A stretch of DNA of 22,517 nucleotides from Bacillota bacterium (GTDB lineage Bacteria > Bacillota > UBA994), in the NCBI GenBank assembly GCA_018725535.1, contig QLUS01000013.1:1-22517 (forward strand), in the 5' to 3' direction. Under the pieces are notes generated by a model, which worked only from the letters and a program-made list of their open reading frames with translations, did not search any database and was not told the DNA's origin. Below are positions 15,320-22,284 of the stretch, piece by piece (the stretch's first letter is position 1; every line of letters begins with the position of its first letter). A program made the translations under genes and the position numbers.

Positions 15320-16348
15320 ATGTCCATTAGAGTAGCCATAGTTGGCGCTACCGGCGTCGTCGGCCAGACTCTACTTAAGGTGTTAGATGAACGTCGGTTC
15401 CCGCAGAGTGAAGTGCGCTTGCTGGCGTCCGCCGCTTCAGTGGGGAGGACGATGGAGTTTCAGGGTCGGCAGTTGACTATAGCCGAGGCTACCCCGGAGG
15501 CCTTTGCAGGCATCGACATTGCTTTTTTTGCCGCTTCGGGCGAAGTGGCTAAAGAGCTTGCCCCGGAAGCAGTAGCGCGTGGCGCGATAGTCATTGACAA
15601 CAGCTCGGCTTACCGGATGGTTGAAGAAGTACCCCTAGTAGTACCGGAAATTAACGCTCTTGACATCCGGTTCCACCAAGGGATTATCGCTAATCCCAAC
15701 TGCTCGACCATTATTATGGCTGTGGCCCTTAAGCCAATTTATGACGCTGTGGGTATAAAGCGCGTGGTGGTGTCGACCTATCAGGCCGCCTCGGGTGCCG
15801 GCATAGCCGCCGTGGAAGAGCTTAAGGCGCAGGTAGCAGCTTACGTGGAGGGCCGCCCGCTTACCGCAGAGGTGCTACCCACCGCCGTAGCCAAGCGGCA
15901 TTACCAATTAGCCTTTAACGTTATTCCGCAGGTAGATGTTTTTCGACCTGACGGGTACACCCAAGAAGAGTGGAAGATGATGTACGAAACGCAGAAGATT
16001 TTTAACGACCGCGAGCTCATGGTCTCCGCGACAACCGTTCGCGTGCCGGTGATGTGGTGCCACTCCGAATCCATTAATGTAGAGACCAAGCGCAAGTTGA
16101 CGGCAGACCACGCGCGGGAGCTCTTCGCGCAAGCGAAGGGGATAGTTGTGCTTGATGATCCTGCCGAACAGCTGTACCCCATGCCCATAGATTTTCCCGA
16201 CCGCGATGAAGTCTTTGTAGGTAGAATCCGCGAGGACATAAGCTGCGACAGGGCGCTGAACCTTTGGGCCGTAGGTAATCAACTGCGGAAGGGAGCTGCG
16301 TCAAACGCCGTGCAAATTGCGGAGGCAATCATCAAGGATTATGCATAA
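15320..16348 (+). CDS. asd: Aspartate-semialdehyde dehydrogenase
   Basis: Asd converts aspartyl-4-phosphate to aspartate-4-semialdehyde with NADPH, feeding lysine/diaminopimelate, threonine and methionine synthesis. The 342-residue protein has the nucleotide-binding GATGVVG (9-15), IDNSSAYRM and VPEIN, the catalytic Cys128 in NPNCSTI, the QAASGAG turn and the C-terminal HSESINVE histidine region. This is the Gram-positive type rather than the E. coli type. ATG 15320 has an AGGAGG SD at 15303-15308. It lies in the dnaE-pgpA-pfkA cluster and 0.5 kb before a sulfur amino-acid enzyme. No other lysine-pathway genes are present in the window. Confidence 0.95.
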   Translation: MSIRVAIVGATGVVGQTLLKVLDERRFPQSEVRLLASAASVGRTMEFQGRQLTIAEATPEAFAGIDIAFFAASGEVAKELAPEAVARGAIVIDNSSAYRMVEEVPLVVPEINALDIRFHQGIIANPNCSTIIMAVALKPIYDAVGIKRVVVSTYQAASGAGIAAVEELKAQVAAYVEGRPLTAEVLPTAVAKRHYQLAFNVIPQVDVFRPDGYTQEEWKMMYETQKIFNDRELMVSATTVRVPVMWCHSESINVETKRKLTADHARELFAQAKGIVVLDDPAEQLYPMPIDFPDRDEVFVGRIREDISCDRALNLWAVGNQLRKGAASNAVQIAEAIIKDYA

Positions 16349-16405
16349 CAACAGTGTTGGCAAATCATACTATGGAGGGTGATTCCAATATAGGAGGTAT
16401 GGTTT

Positions 16406-16813
16406 GTGAGCATCGTCTGGTTTGAAAAGGCACCGAAGGGGAGAGGTAACGCAGCAGGGGATAAGGCTCTGAAGATTACTTTCACTGACAAACCGAAGGG
16501 CGTGCGCTGCAACGTAGCGCTGACACGGAGACTCGCACATCTGGGCGCGCATTACGTACGCATGGGACTAGAGGAAGGGTTGTTCGTCATTATACCCGTA
16601 GCGCAGCATGAGACCGGGTTTAAGCTGATCACTAACAAGAGCAGTGCGCAGGTGTGCGCAGCCTCCATGGGAGAGTGGGCTGCTGTGCTGGGATTGATTA
16701 AGAAGCGTGTGCACGGCAAATGGGAAGATGCGAGGGGTGTTTTTACCTTTGACTGTCAGCAAGTTTTAGATGGGGCTAGGCCTAAACTCATGTCTGTGCA
16801 ACCAGAAGCATGA
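16406..16813 (+). CDS. Conserved-looking hypothetical protein, 135 residues
   Basis: I do not recognise the family. GTG 16406 has a strong AGGAGG SD (16391-16396). The protein is basic and soluble, with no signal peptide or membrane segment. It begins MSIVWFEKAPKGRGNAAGDK; a block TFTDKPKGVRCNVALTRRL follows, then HYVRMGLEEGLFVIIPV, LITNKSSAQVCAASMGEWAA and a C-terminal VFTFDCQQVLDGARP. The alternating strands around residues 25-70 could be a small beta-rich DNA- or ligand-binding fold, but this is a guess. It lies 57 nt after asd and 54 nt before the PLP enzyme, and the hairpin masking the latter's RBS begins about 20 nt after its stop. A real gene is likely; function is unknown. Confidence 0.75.
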   Translation: MSIVWFEKAPKGRGNAAGDKALKITFTDKPKGVRCNVALTRRLAHLGAHYVRMGLEEGLFVIIPVAQHETGFKLITNKSSAQVCAASMGEWAAVLGLIKKRVHGKWEDARGVFTFDCQQVLDGARPKLMSVQPEA

Positions 16814-16832
16814 CCTTAGGAGGATTTAAGGT

Positions 16833-16864
16833 ATCACCCCCGAACACTAACTGTCGGGGGTGAT
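16833..16864 (+). promoter_or_regulatory. Hairpin enclosing the RBS of the PLP enzyme gene
   Basis: ATCACCCCCGA (16833-16843) and TCGGGGGTGAT (16854-16864) form a perfect 11-bp stem with a 10-nt loop. The right arm contains GGGGGTGAT, close to the ideal SD GGAGGTGAT, just before the GTG at 16868. Folding would hide the RBS. A second SD-like AGGAGG (16819-16824) lies upstream with no start codon at proper distance. No T-run follows, so it is not a typical terminator. No SAM riboswitch or T-box motif was recognised. Confidence 0.6.
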
Positions 16865-16867
16865 CTT

Positions 16868-18007
16868 GTGAAGAGAAGTATGCAGCCGCTCCGTTCCCGC
16901 CCAGCCGTGCCGCCCATCTATCAGACATCGGTCTTTGCGTTTGACTCCTTGGAGCAGGTGGATCAAGCCTTTGGTGGCGAAGCAGGGGCATTCGTCTATT
17001 CCCGTTATGGCAACCCAAGTGTCCAAGCGCTAGAAGTCACCTTAGCCCACTTGGAGCGGACTGAAGCAGCCTTAGTCGCGTCCTCGGGGATGGCTGCGCT
17101 GGCCATAGGTGTGCTTTCACTGTGTGGCCAAGGGGACCACATTATCGCGGCGCAGGACCTGTACGGAGGCACTCAAGCCCTGTTTCAACGCGATTTCAGC
17201 AGATGGGGTATCGATGTCACCTTTGTAGATGCACTGAATGTCTCCAGGGTAGAGGACGCCATCCGGCCTAACACTAAGCTTATCTTTGTGGAGACCATCT
17301 CTAACCCCCTGATGAAAGTCGCGGACTTGTCACGTCTAGCCGCTGTTAAGCGTGGTTTTGGCATACCGCTAATGGTGGACAACACATTCGCTAGCCCGGT
17401 GCTTTGCCGACCAAGCGAGTGGGGGGCAGACCTAGTTATGGAGAGCCTGACGAAGTACTTAAACGGGCACTCTGATGTCACCGCAGGGGCAATAATGGGC
17501 TCAAAGGGGCTCATTGAGCGAATGCGGTCACTGCATACAGATTTTGGCGCGGTCACAAGTCCCTTTGACGCCTGGTTAGTGCAAAGAAGCCTGCAAACAT
17601 TGAAGCTCAGGATGCAACAGCACTGCCGAAACGCGGTCCTACTGGCTGAGTTTCTCGCCGCACAGCCAAAGGTCATGAAGGTGCATTATCCTGGACTGCC
17701 CGGGCATCCGCAGCATGCCTTAGCAGCCACACAGATGTCGGCTTATGGCGGCATGCTAAGCTTCGTGGTAGAAGGCGGGTGTTACGGTGCAGCTCAAGTC
17801 ATTAAGCGTCTACAGAGGGTAGACTTTGTGCCAAGTCTAGGCGGCACCTCGACAACCGTCTCGCATCCCGCCAAAACTAGTCACCGCGGCATGACAGGCA
17901 TGGATCGAGTCAGGCTAGGCATAGATGACGGTCTCATCCGCGTGTCAGCGGGGTTAGAGGACGGGGACGACATCTCTGCCGACTTTGCGCAAGCACTCGC
18001 TTGGTGA
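16868..18007 (+). CDS. Cys/Met-metabolism PLP enzyme (cystathionine gamma-synthase/lyase or methionine gamma-lyase type)
   Basis: This 379-residue cytoplasmic PLP enzyme of the trans-sulfuration family has SRYGNPSVQALE near residue 45, the SSGMAAL turn that contacts PLP phosphate, DLYGGT, FVETISNPL, VDNTFASPV and the Schiff-base lysine K196 in ESLTKYLNGHSD. The C-terminal SLGGTSTTVSHPA and IRVSAGLED complete the fold. Members share these motifs, so synthase, lyase and gamma-lyase cannot be separated by eye; nearby asd is compatible with methionine synthesis. The GTG start lies only 3 nt after the SD-bearing hairpin arm, suggesting translational control. Its stop is about 40 nt before the YibE/F start. 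Confidence 0.9.
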   Translation: MKRSMQPLRSRPAVPPIYQTSVFAFDSLEQVDQAFGGEAGAFVYSRYGNPSVQALEVTLAHLERTEAALVASSGMAALAIGVLSLCGQGDHIIAAQDLYGGTQALFQRDFSRWGIDVTFVDALNVSRVEDAIRPNTKLIFVETISNPLMKVADLSRLAAVKRGFGIPLMVDNTFASPVLCRPSEWGADLVMESLTKYLNGHSDVTAGAIMGSKGLIERMRSLHTDFGAVTSPFDAWLVQRSLQTLKLRMQQHCRNAVLLAEFLAAQPKVMKVHYPGLPGHPQHALAATQMSAYGGMLSFVVEGGCYGAAQVIKRLQRVDFVPSLGGTSTTVSHPAKTSHRGMTGMDRVRLGIDDGLIRVSAGLEDGDDISADFAQALAW

Positions 18008-18048
18008 TTGTCTACACACTGAACCATATGATGAGGGGAGCAATGCAG

Positions 18049-19173
18049 GTGAGGCGAACGATAGCCATAGTGCTGTTGTCCCTAGTGCTTTTGGTATCGC
18101 ACGCGTCAGCACAAAATGAGACCCCTCCCGCTGACGTGGTAGTAGAATTCGCGCGCGGGCGCGTACTGACGCTAGAGGAGCGGCCGGCAGAAGAAGGGCG
18201 GGGCGAAACGGGATTTGAGCTGCGCGAGTTTGACGTGCAACTCGAAGTGCTGAGCGGCACCCTGCGCGGCCAAACTGTGGACATTAGGCATGTTCTTACC
18301 GGAACCCCAGCCTTTGACGTGGTAGTCACTCCCGGGCAACGCGTGCTTATAGCGATAGAAAAGCTCGAGGGGGACGCTGTAGAGGTGGCAATTGCCGACC
18401 ACGAGCGCGACCGCTACTTGCTGGCGTTAGTGATTGTCTTTGGCGCTTTGCTGATTGGCTTAGGCGGCAAGAAGGGGCTCTTTAGTCTTATCTCGCTTGG
18501 TCTTATCGGGGTGCTGATCATCTATGTGCTCATCCCGCTTTTGCTTCGCGGCTATAACCCCATTACGCTCGCCGTAGTAGTGGCCGCTGTGGCCACGGCT
18601 TTTACCATTACTTTAGTAGGAGGAGCTAACCGGAAGGCTGCTGCGGCCATTGTGGGCACAGTTGGCGGTCTGGTCGTGGCGGGAGTGCTGGCCATTGTCG
18701 TGGGCGGAGACATCCACACTACCGGGCTAGCGGGGGAGGAGGCACAGATGCTGGCGTTTATTCCCCAAGGGGTCGCATTTGATTTCCGTGGCTTGCTTAT
18801 GGCGGGGATTATTATCGGGGCGCTCGGCGCGATTATGGACACTGGCATGAGCATTTCGTCCGCCATATCCGAAGTGCAGCGAGCGAGCCCCGGCCTCAGA
18901 AGGAAGGCGCTCTTTTGGGTGGGCATGAATGTCGGGCGCGATGTTATGGGTACCATGGCTAATACCCTGATTTTAGCCTATACGGGAAGTTCGTTAGCTT
19001 TGCTCCTTCTGGTACAGGCGTACGAGGTAGAGTTTATCCGCTTGGTCAACATGGACTCCATTGCTAGTGAAGTGCTGCGAGCGCTCGCCGGGAGCATTGG
19101 ACTGGTGTCAGCCATCCCGCTCACCGCCTTGGCGGCGGCATTTTTGGCGAGAAAGACAAAAAAGGCTGGCTAA
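18049..19173 (+). CDS. YibE/F family membrane protein
   Basis: The N-terminus is a likely signal peptide or anchor (MRRTIAIVLLSLVLLVSHASA). An extracytoplasmic domain follows, to about residue 125 (VTPGQRVLIAIE). About seven to eight membrane segments come next, beginning at YLLALVIVFGALLIGLGGKK and including the conserved GALGAIMDTGMSISSAI and GRDVMGTMANTLILAY typical of YibE/F. Function of the family is uncertain; a transport role has been proposed. GTG 18049 is preferred because AGGGGAG (18034-18040) is 8 nt upstream. ATG 18043 is only 2 nt from it. Codons further upstream run into the preceding gene. The stop lies in the loop of the minus-strand terminator from the convergent ABC operon. 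Confidence 0.82.
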   Translation: MRRTIAIVLLSLVLLVSHASAQNETPPADVVVEFARGRVLTLEERPAEEGRGETGFELREFDVQLEVLSGTLRGQTVDIRHVLTGTPAFDVVVTPGQRVLIAIEKLEGDAVEVAIADHERDRYLLALVIVFGALLIGLGGKKGLFSLISLGLIGVLIIYVLIPLLLRGYNPITLAVVVAAVATAFTITLVGGANRKAAAAIVGTVGGLVVAGVLAIVVGGDIHTTGLAGEEAQMLAFIPQGVAFDFRGLLMAGIIIGALGAIMDTGMSISSAISEVQRASPGLRRKALFWVGMNVGRDVMGTMANTLILAYTGSSLALLLLVQAYEVEFIRLVNMDSIASEVLRALAGSIGLVSAIPLTALAAAFLARKTKKAG

Positions 19174-19187
19174 GGGCAGTCAGCCTT
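19158..19187 (-). terminator. Terminator of the ABC/small-membrane-protein operon
   Basis: On the minus strand AAGGCTG (19187-19181) and CAGCCTT (19168-19162) form a 7-bp stem with a 12-nt loop, directly followed by T's (six including two in the stem). It stops transcription coming from the right, 67 nt after the last small gene, and overlaps the 3' end of the YibE/F gene. Confidence 0.65.
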
Positions 19188-19253
19188 AATGTGCCAATAC
19201 GAGGGATTGCCTGACTATTTGTGCTGGCCTGCGACGGCGTTTTATCCGACCGC

Positions 19254-19430
19254 TCAGTTAGTAGTTGATCCCTTTGGTCGTAGTGCCCGTATCCTAGAAA
19301 TCGCTTTGCTACACAACGCCCACGTCAGCTCAGTCGCCATGAAAGCTACTGCGCCAACACCAGCAACCATTAAGAGCCCATGCCAAGGAACGGCTGCCTC
19401 GATTAGATCCCTATCGATAGCTCGAATCAT
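19254..19430 (-). CDS. Small single-pass membrane protein, 58 residues
   Basis: ATG 19430 overlaps the stop of the preceding small gene by one base (TGATG), so translation is probably coupled. The product starts with a charged, probably cytoplasmic segment (MIRAIDRDLIEAAVPWHG), then one hydrophobic helix (LLMVAGVGAVAFMATELTWAL), then a basic tail (RIRALRPKGSTTN). It is the last gene before the terminator at 19158-19187. I do not recognise it. Small membrane proteins after an ABC exporter can be immunity or accessory subunits, but nothing in the sequence proves this. An open frame on the opposite strand here (19189-19440) looks like a shadow. Confidence 0.55.
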   Translation of the reverse strand: MIRAIDRDLIEAAVPWHGLLMVAGVGAVAFMATELTWALCSKAISRIRALRPKGSTTN

Positions 19431-19683
19431 CACATGTTAGCCACCCCAAGCGCGGCGCCAAGCCTGACTCCCGACTTCGCGCGCATCTGAGTATCAAATT
19501 TCTTCATAACGCTCACGTCTAGTTCCGCATTCTCACGGGCAGGGCCGACCTTGAACTTAGCTCGAGTAAAAATTACCAGATCTCTTATTAAAAAGGCTGC
19601 TAGGAGAAAAATAGTGCCAGCACCTATCACCATCAGCATACCTGCGATAATTCTAGCTCCGTGCGCCCTGTACCGATTGCCAT
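19430..19683 (-). pseudogene. Small membrane protein after the ABC exporter, probably frameshifted near its start
   Basis: The clear frame from 19639 reads MLMVIGAGTIFLLAAFLIRD, then FTRAKFKVGPARENAELDV and a C-terminal SGVRLGAALGVANM: one membrane helix and a polar tail. That ATG has no good SD. A perfect AGGAGGTGA lies upstream of ATG 19683, but this ATG is out of frame and stops after 16 codons. In the helix frame the codons after 19683 read NRYRAHGARIIAG, a sensible basic N-terminus. One extra G (ATGGGC for ATGGC) would join them into an 84-residue protein. I read this as one gene with an indel or base-calling error. Start at 19639 or 19633 is the alternative. Function is unknown. Confidence 0.5.
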
Positions 19684-19717
19684 TAGTGAAGTCACCTCCT
19701 ATTGTGTGAATAATGCG

Positions 19718-21391
19718 CTACTTTGATGAGCTATTGAAATAAAACGAGGCGAATGCTTCAGTTGCCTTTACCTGCGCCCAACTTCCGGAGGTACAAAGTT
19801 TGCCATCGAGAATCAGCAGAATCTCGTCGAAGCTGTGTAAGTGATCGGTCAGGTCGTGTGTGACTTTGATGATGGTTTTATCGACCAGACTACTAAGGTA
19901 CAGTTTCATTAACTGTGATACCTGCGAGTCCATGGCGGAAAGCGGTTCGTCCAACAGCAGGATGTCTTTGTCAGCCAACATTGCCCTAAATAATCCGATG
20001 ATCTGTTTTTCTCCTCCGCTCAGCAGTCTGCAGTTTTCCTGATTGCTGATAGAGTTGAATTTAGCTTCACCGATTAAACTCAAGAACTTTGGTAATGTCT
20101 TTTCATGCGGAACAGTACCGAATACTGTTGTATTTGAAAAAAAATCCGACATGAAAATGTGTTCGTGTTGATCGACGCACCACATTATGGGAGTAGTATC
20201 AATGGAGTGTAGTTCTTTTCCATCTACGCATATCTTGCCAGCGTCCAAATCCACATATTTCATCAAGGCACGCACTACGGTGGATTTACCGGAGCCATTA
20301 GGTCCGATGATAGCGTACTTTTTGCCCTTATGGAACTTGAAACTAAAATTTTCTAGGCTGAAGTCTTTGTATCGAACGGTCACACCCTCAAATGCAACTG
20401 CTTCGTTAAACGCAGTAGCGGGAGGCATATCGCCTGCAGTGTTCCAATCTAACATGGCTAGCACCTTATCTTTAATGCCCTTTGTCCCCCTAATTGTTGC
20501 CATATCTGTGATGATTGATTGGATGGGTGTGATGAAGCTCTCTATGAATCCCAATGTGGCCGCGGCGGTTCCTGTAGTGATTTCTCCAATCAGCATAAAC
20601 CACCCCACTAATGAGAAGGCCACAATATTTAGCAGGTACAAGAAGAACCCTCTCACTACGCCCAGCAGACTCTTGATTTTTCCATACTGGAATCTCTGTT
20701 GGGCAGTTTTACTTAGAACTGCCTCATGTTCTCGGAAAATGCTATTCCTAGTATCAGGTCTGATCAGTTTGAAGCCTTCCAGTAAATCCTTCATCTTAGC
20801 CATATACTCGCCTCGGGCATCCAGATAGACTTTGAGGCGATGCGAGATTGTTTTAGCACCTAGAGTAGGGACTAAGATAGCTGAGAAAAAAGACAATGCG
20901 ATGATTGCGGTGCCAATTCTTATGTCCACAAGGAAAAGCAAGACCGCGCCGAAAATCACAATTGAGTTAGCCATCTTAATGATGTTTAACAAAGGGTTGA
21001 GATAATCCATTTCTAGTTGAGTTATCTCATGCGCCTGAATCGAAATATACTCTCCTACATCTCTGGAGATAAACTTCTGGTACCTGTATCTGGTAATGGT
21101 CTTGAAAAAATCCCGTTTCAGTGCTACTTCAAAAGCGACCCCTCTTTTCCAGTGGACAATCATATGCAGATACGTGGTCACCAAAGATACAAGGACACAC
21201 AGGGCATATAAAGAAGCAAGCGTAACTAATAGCCGCAGACTCATGTGATTAGCGGAGTCAAACAACAGTTTAATCAGATACGGCAGAAAGGCAAGTGCGG
21301 CGCTGGAAATCAAGTCAAGTACTATCTCTAACGCAATATATTTCCTTATAGATAAAAGGTACTTCCTCATTGTTTTATGTTTTCCCTTCAC
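19718..21391 (-). CDS. ABC transporter, fused permease and ATPase (exporter type)
   Basis: This half-size exporter of 557 residues has a membrane domain (about 1-330, six predicted helices) and an ATPase domain with Walker A GPNGSGKST (363-371), signature LSGGE (457-461), Walker B DILLLDEP (476-483) and H-loop H512. The usual Q-loop Gln is in CVDQHEH. It probably acts as a homodimer, exporting a peptide, lipid or drug. No peptidase domain is present. GTG 21391 overlaps the stop of the truncated IS66 transposase as GTGA, with GAGG 10 nt upstream. ATG 21370 is an alternative. Base composition is visibly lower in GC than the flanks (about a third to 45% on lines I counted, against 55-65%), a sign of transfer. 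Two small membrane-protein genes follow 35 nt downstream. Confidence 0.9.
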   Translation of the reverse strand: MKGKHKTMRKYLLSIRKYIALEIVLDLISSAALAFLPYLIKLLFDSANHMSLRLLVTLASLYALCVLVSLVTTYLHMIVHWKRGVAFEVALKRDFFKTITRYRYQKFISRDVGEYISIQAHEITQLEMDYLNPLLNIIKMANSIVIFGAVLLFLVDIRIGTAIIALSFFSAILVPTLGAKTISHRLKVYLDARGEYMAKMKDLLEGFKLIRPDTRNSIFREHEAVLSKTAQQRFQYGKIKSLLGVVRGFFLYLLNIVAFSLVGWFMLIGEITTGTAAATLGFIESFITPIQSIITDMATIRGTKGIKDKVLAMLDWNTAGDMPPATAFNEAVAFEGVTVRYKDFSLENFSFKFHKGKKYAIIGPNGSGKSTVVRALMKYVDLDAGKICVDGKELHSIDTTPIMWCVDQHEHIFMSDFFSNTTVFGTVPHEKTLPKFLSLIGEAKFNSISNQENCRLLSGGEKQIIGLFRAMLADKDILLLDEPLSAMDSQVSQLMKLYLSSLVDKTIIKVTHDLTDHLHSFDEILLILDGKLCTSGSWAQVKATEAFASFYFNSSSK

Positions 21392-21585
21392 TTAACACTA
21401 GCCTCGTTAAAGATACTTAACTGTTCAACGTCGGTCTTCTCGCTAGAAGAACCAAATCGCCTCTTCTTGTTTAGGCGATACTGCTCTTCCTCCCAAGCGA
21501 CCTTAGCCACCAGTTCAGCGATTTGTTGCTCTTGGCGAGCGCACTTTTGCTCAAGTTCCTCATGCGTCATCTGTTTAATACTCAT
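21388..21585 (-). pseudogene. Truncated IS66-family transposase (TnpC N-terminus)
   Basis: The 65 residues begin with the coiled-coil LEQKCARQEQQIAELVAKV, then carry the diagnostic IS66 block RFGSSSEKTDVEQLSIFNEA. Full TnpC proteins exceed 450 residues, so the catalytic DDE domain is missing. The frame ends right after FNEASVK with a TGA that overlaps the GTG of the ABC gene. The break therefore lies near 21400, and ABC-type, lower-GC sequence begins at once. Confidence 0.8.
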
Positions 21586-21590
21586 ACCTA

Positions 21591-21611
21591 TGCAGAATCT
21601 CGGATTCTGCA
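21591..21611. repeat. Perfect 9-bp inverted repeat between tnpA and tnpC
   Basis: TGCAGAATC (21591-21599), TCG and GATTCTGCA (21603-21611) form a tight hairpin. It lies 6 nt upstream of the tnpC ATG, where tnpB would be expected, and could limit access to the weak tnpC RBS. Confidence 0.5.
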
Positions 21612-21645
21612 GTTATCTTCGCCGCAACACTCGCAAAGTCCTTTG

Positions 21646-21843
21646 TTAAAGTACTACCCTTGCGGCGACCTCCATATGGGCATGACGCTGCTTTATTGAC
21701 AGGCCATCGAGTAGCCATCTGAGCTCCCGCCGGGTGATGGAGATAACCTTGTTCTCCGCGCACCAAGCGCTAGCACCTTGACCACTGGCCCGGTACTCTG
21801 CCACTCGGGCTTCCCACAAACTCTTCCGCTCTTCCTTGGACAT
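21646..21843 (-). CDS. IS66 accessory protein TnpA, short or degenerate
   Basis: The start MSKEERKSLWEARVAEYRAS and then GQGASAWCAENKV is the helix-turn-helix region typical of IS66 TnpA. ATG 21843 has a GGGAGGG SD. The C-terminal half (ITRRELRWLLDGL, then AHMEVAARVVL) is short: 65 residues in total against about 100-130 in most copies. It is therefore probably truncated or degenerate. The open frame extends upstream to 21930 through the inverted repeat, which I take as non-coding. Confidence 0.65.
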   Translation of the reverse strand: MSKEERKSLWEARVAEYRASGQGASAWCAENKVISITRRELRWLLDGLSIKQRHAHMEVAARVVL

Positions 21844-21936
21844 AACAAAACCCTCCCTACGAGACTGCTCATTACAGCATCTCATGCGGAAGGGCTCAGG
21901 GCGAGGTGGGTAGTATTTGACGCTTACCATATCAGA

Positions 21937-22284
21937 TTAGCCAAACAATCTACCATCTATTGATACAAGGCGTTGTATCGGTGGGTGGTTTTTGTTTTGG
22001 GCTGGCAAATAGAACAAATCGCTGTGGGTGCCCGTGCGAGTCAGTGTAAGGACAAGAAGATCGTTCTCAATGCGATAGATCAGCAACCAATCGGGCTGGA
22101 TATGACATTCCCGATGCCCGACATAGTTACCGGTCAGTTCATGGTCACGGTTGCTCAAAGGGAGCGGGATGCCCTGTGCCAGTCTCGCGATAATTTCGTC
22201 AAGCAAGGAAATATCCATGTTGCGTCTCACCATAAGTTTATAGTCTTTACGGAATCGGCTCGTAAGCTTGACGGTATACCTCAT
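21937..22284 (-). CDS. YafQ-family toxin (RelE/ParE superfamily mRNA interferase)
   Basis: YafQ toxins cut mRNA on the ribosome. Residues 1-91 align by eye with E. coli YafQ: FRKDYKLM, RDHELTGNYVGHRECHIQPD and WLLIYRIEND, with H48, H61, D65, W66, then H87 and F91 in THSDLF at the same numbers as E. coli H87/F91. E. coli YafQ ends at 92; here 24 more residues follow (YLPAQNKNHPPIQRLVSIDG, then RLFG). The DNA for that tail contains GATACAA-GGCG-TTGTATC (21962-21979). ATG 22284 overlaps the antitoxin stop (ATGA). The pair sits beside the IS66 fragment. Active-site residues look intact. Confidence 0.88.
   Translation of the reverse strand: MRYTVKLTSRFRKDYKLMVRRNMDISLLDEIIARLAQGIPLPLSNRDHELTGNYVGHRECHIQPDWLLIYRIENDLLVLTLTRTGTHSDLFYLPAQNKNHPPIQRLVSIDGRLFG
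21962..21979. repeat. 7-bp inverted repeat in the tail of the toxin gene
   Basis: GATACAA (21962-21968), GGCG and TTGTATC (21973-21979) are perfect arms. They fall within the extra C-terminal codons of the toxin and might act as a weak transcription end or mRNA-stability hairpin. There is no adjacent T-run. Confidence 0.35.

Larger units (their letters stand above)
21388..21927 (-). mobile_element. Partial IS66-family insertion sequence
   Basis: The left end carries GTAAGCGTCAAATACTACCC (21927 down to 21908), matching the GTAAGCG tip typical of IS66 inverted repeats. tnpA and the start of tnpC follow in the usual order, with no tnpB between them. The rest of tnpC and the right inverted repeat are absent. 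The outside base of the tip is 10 nt from the stop of the YafQ toxin gene. Confidence 0.75.

Noticed and set aside
19189..19440. Plus-strand 83-codon frame after YibE/F
   Set aside because: It has no SD, begins in the terminator region, and lies opposite a better-supported small membrane protein joined by TGATG overlap.
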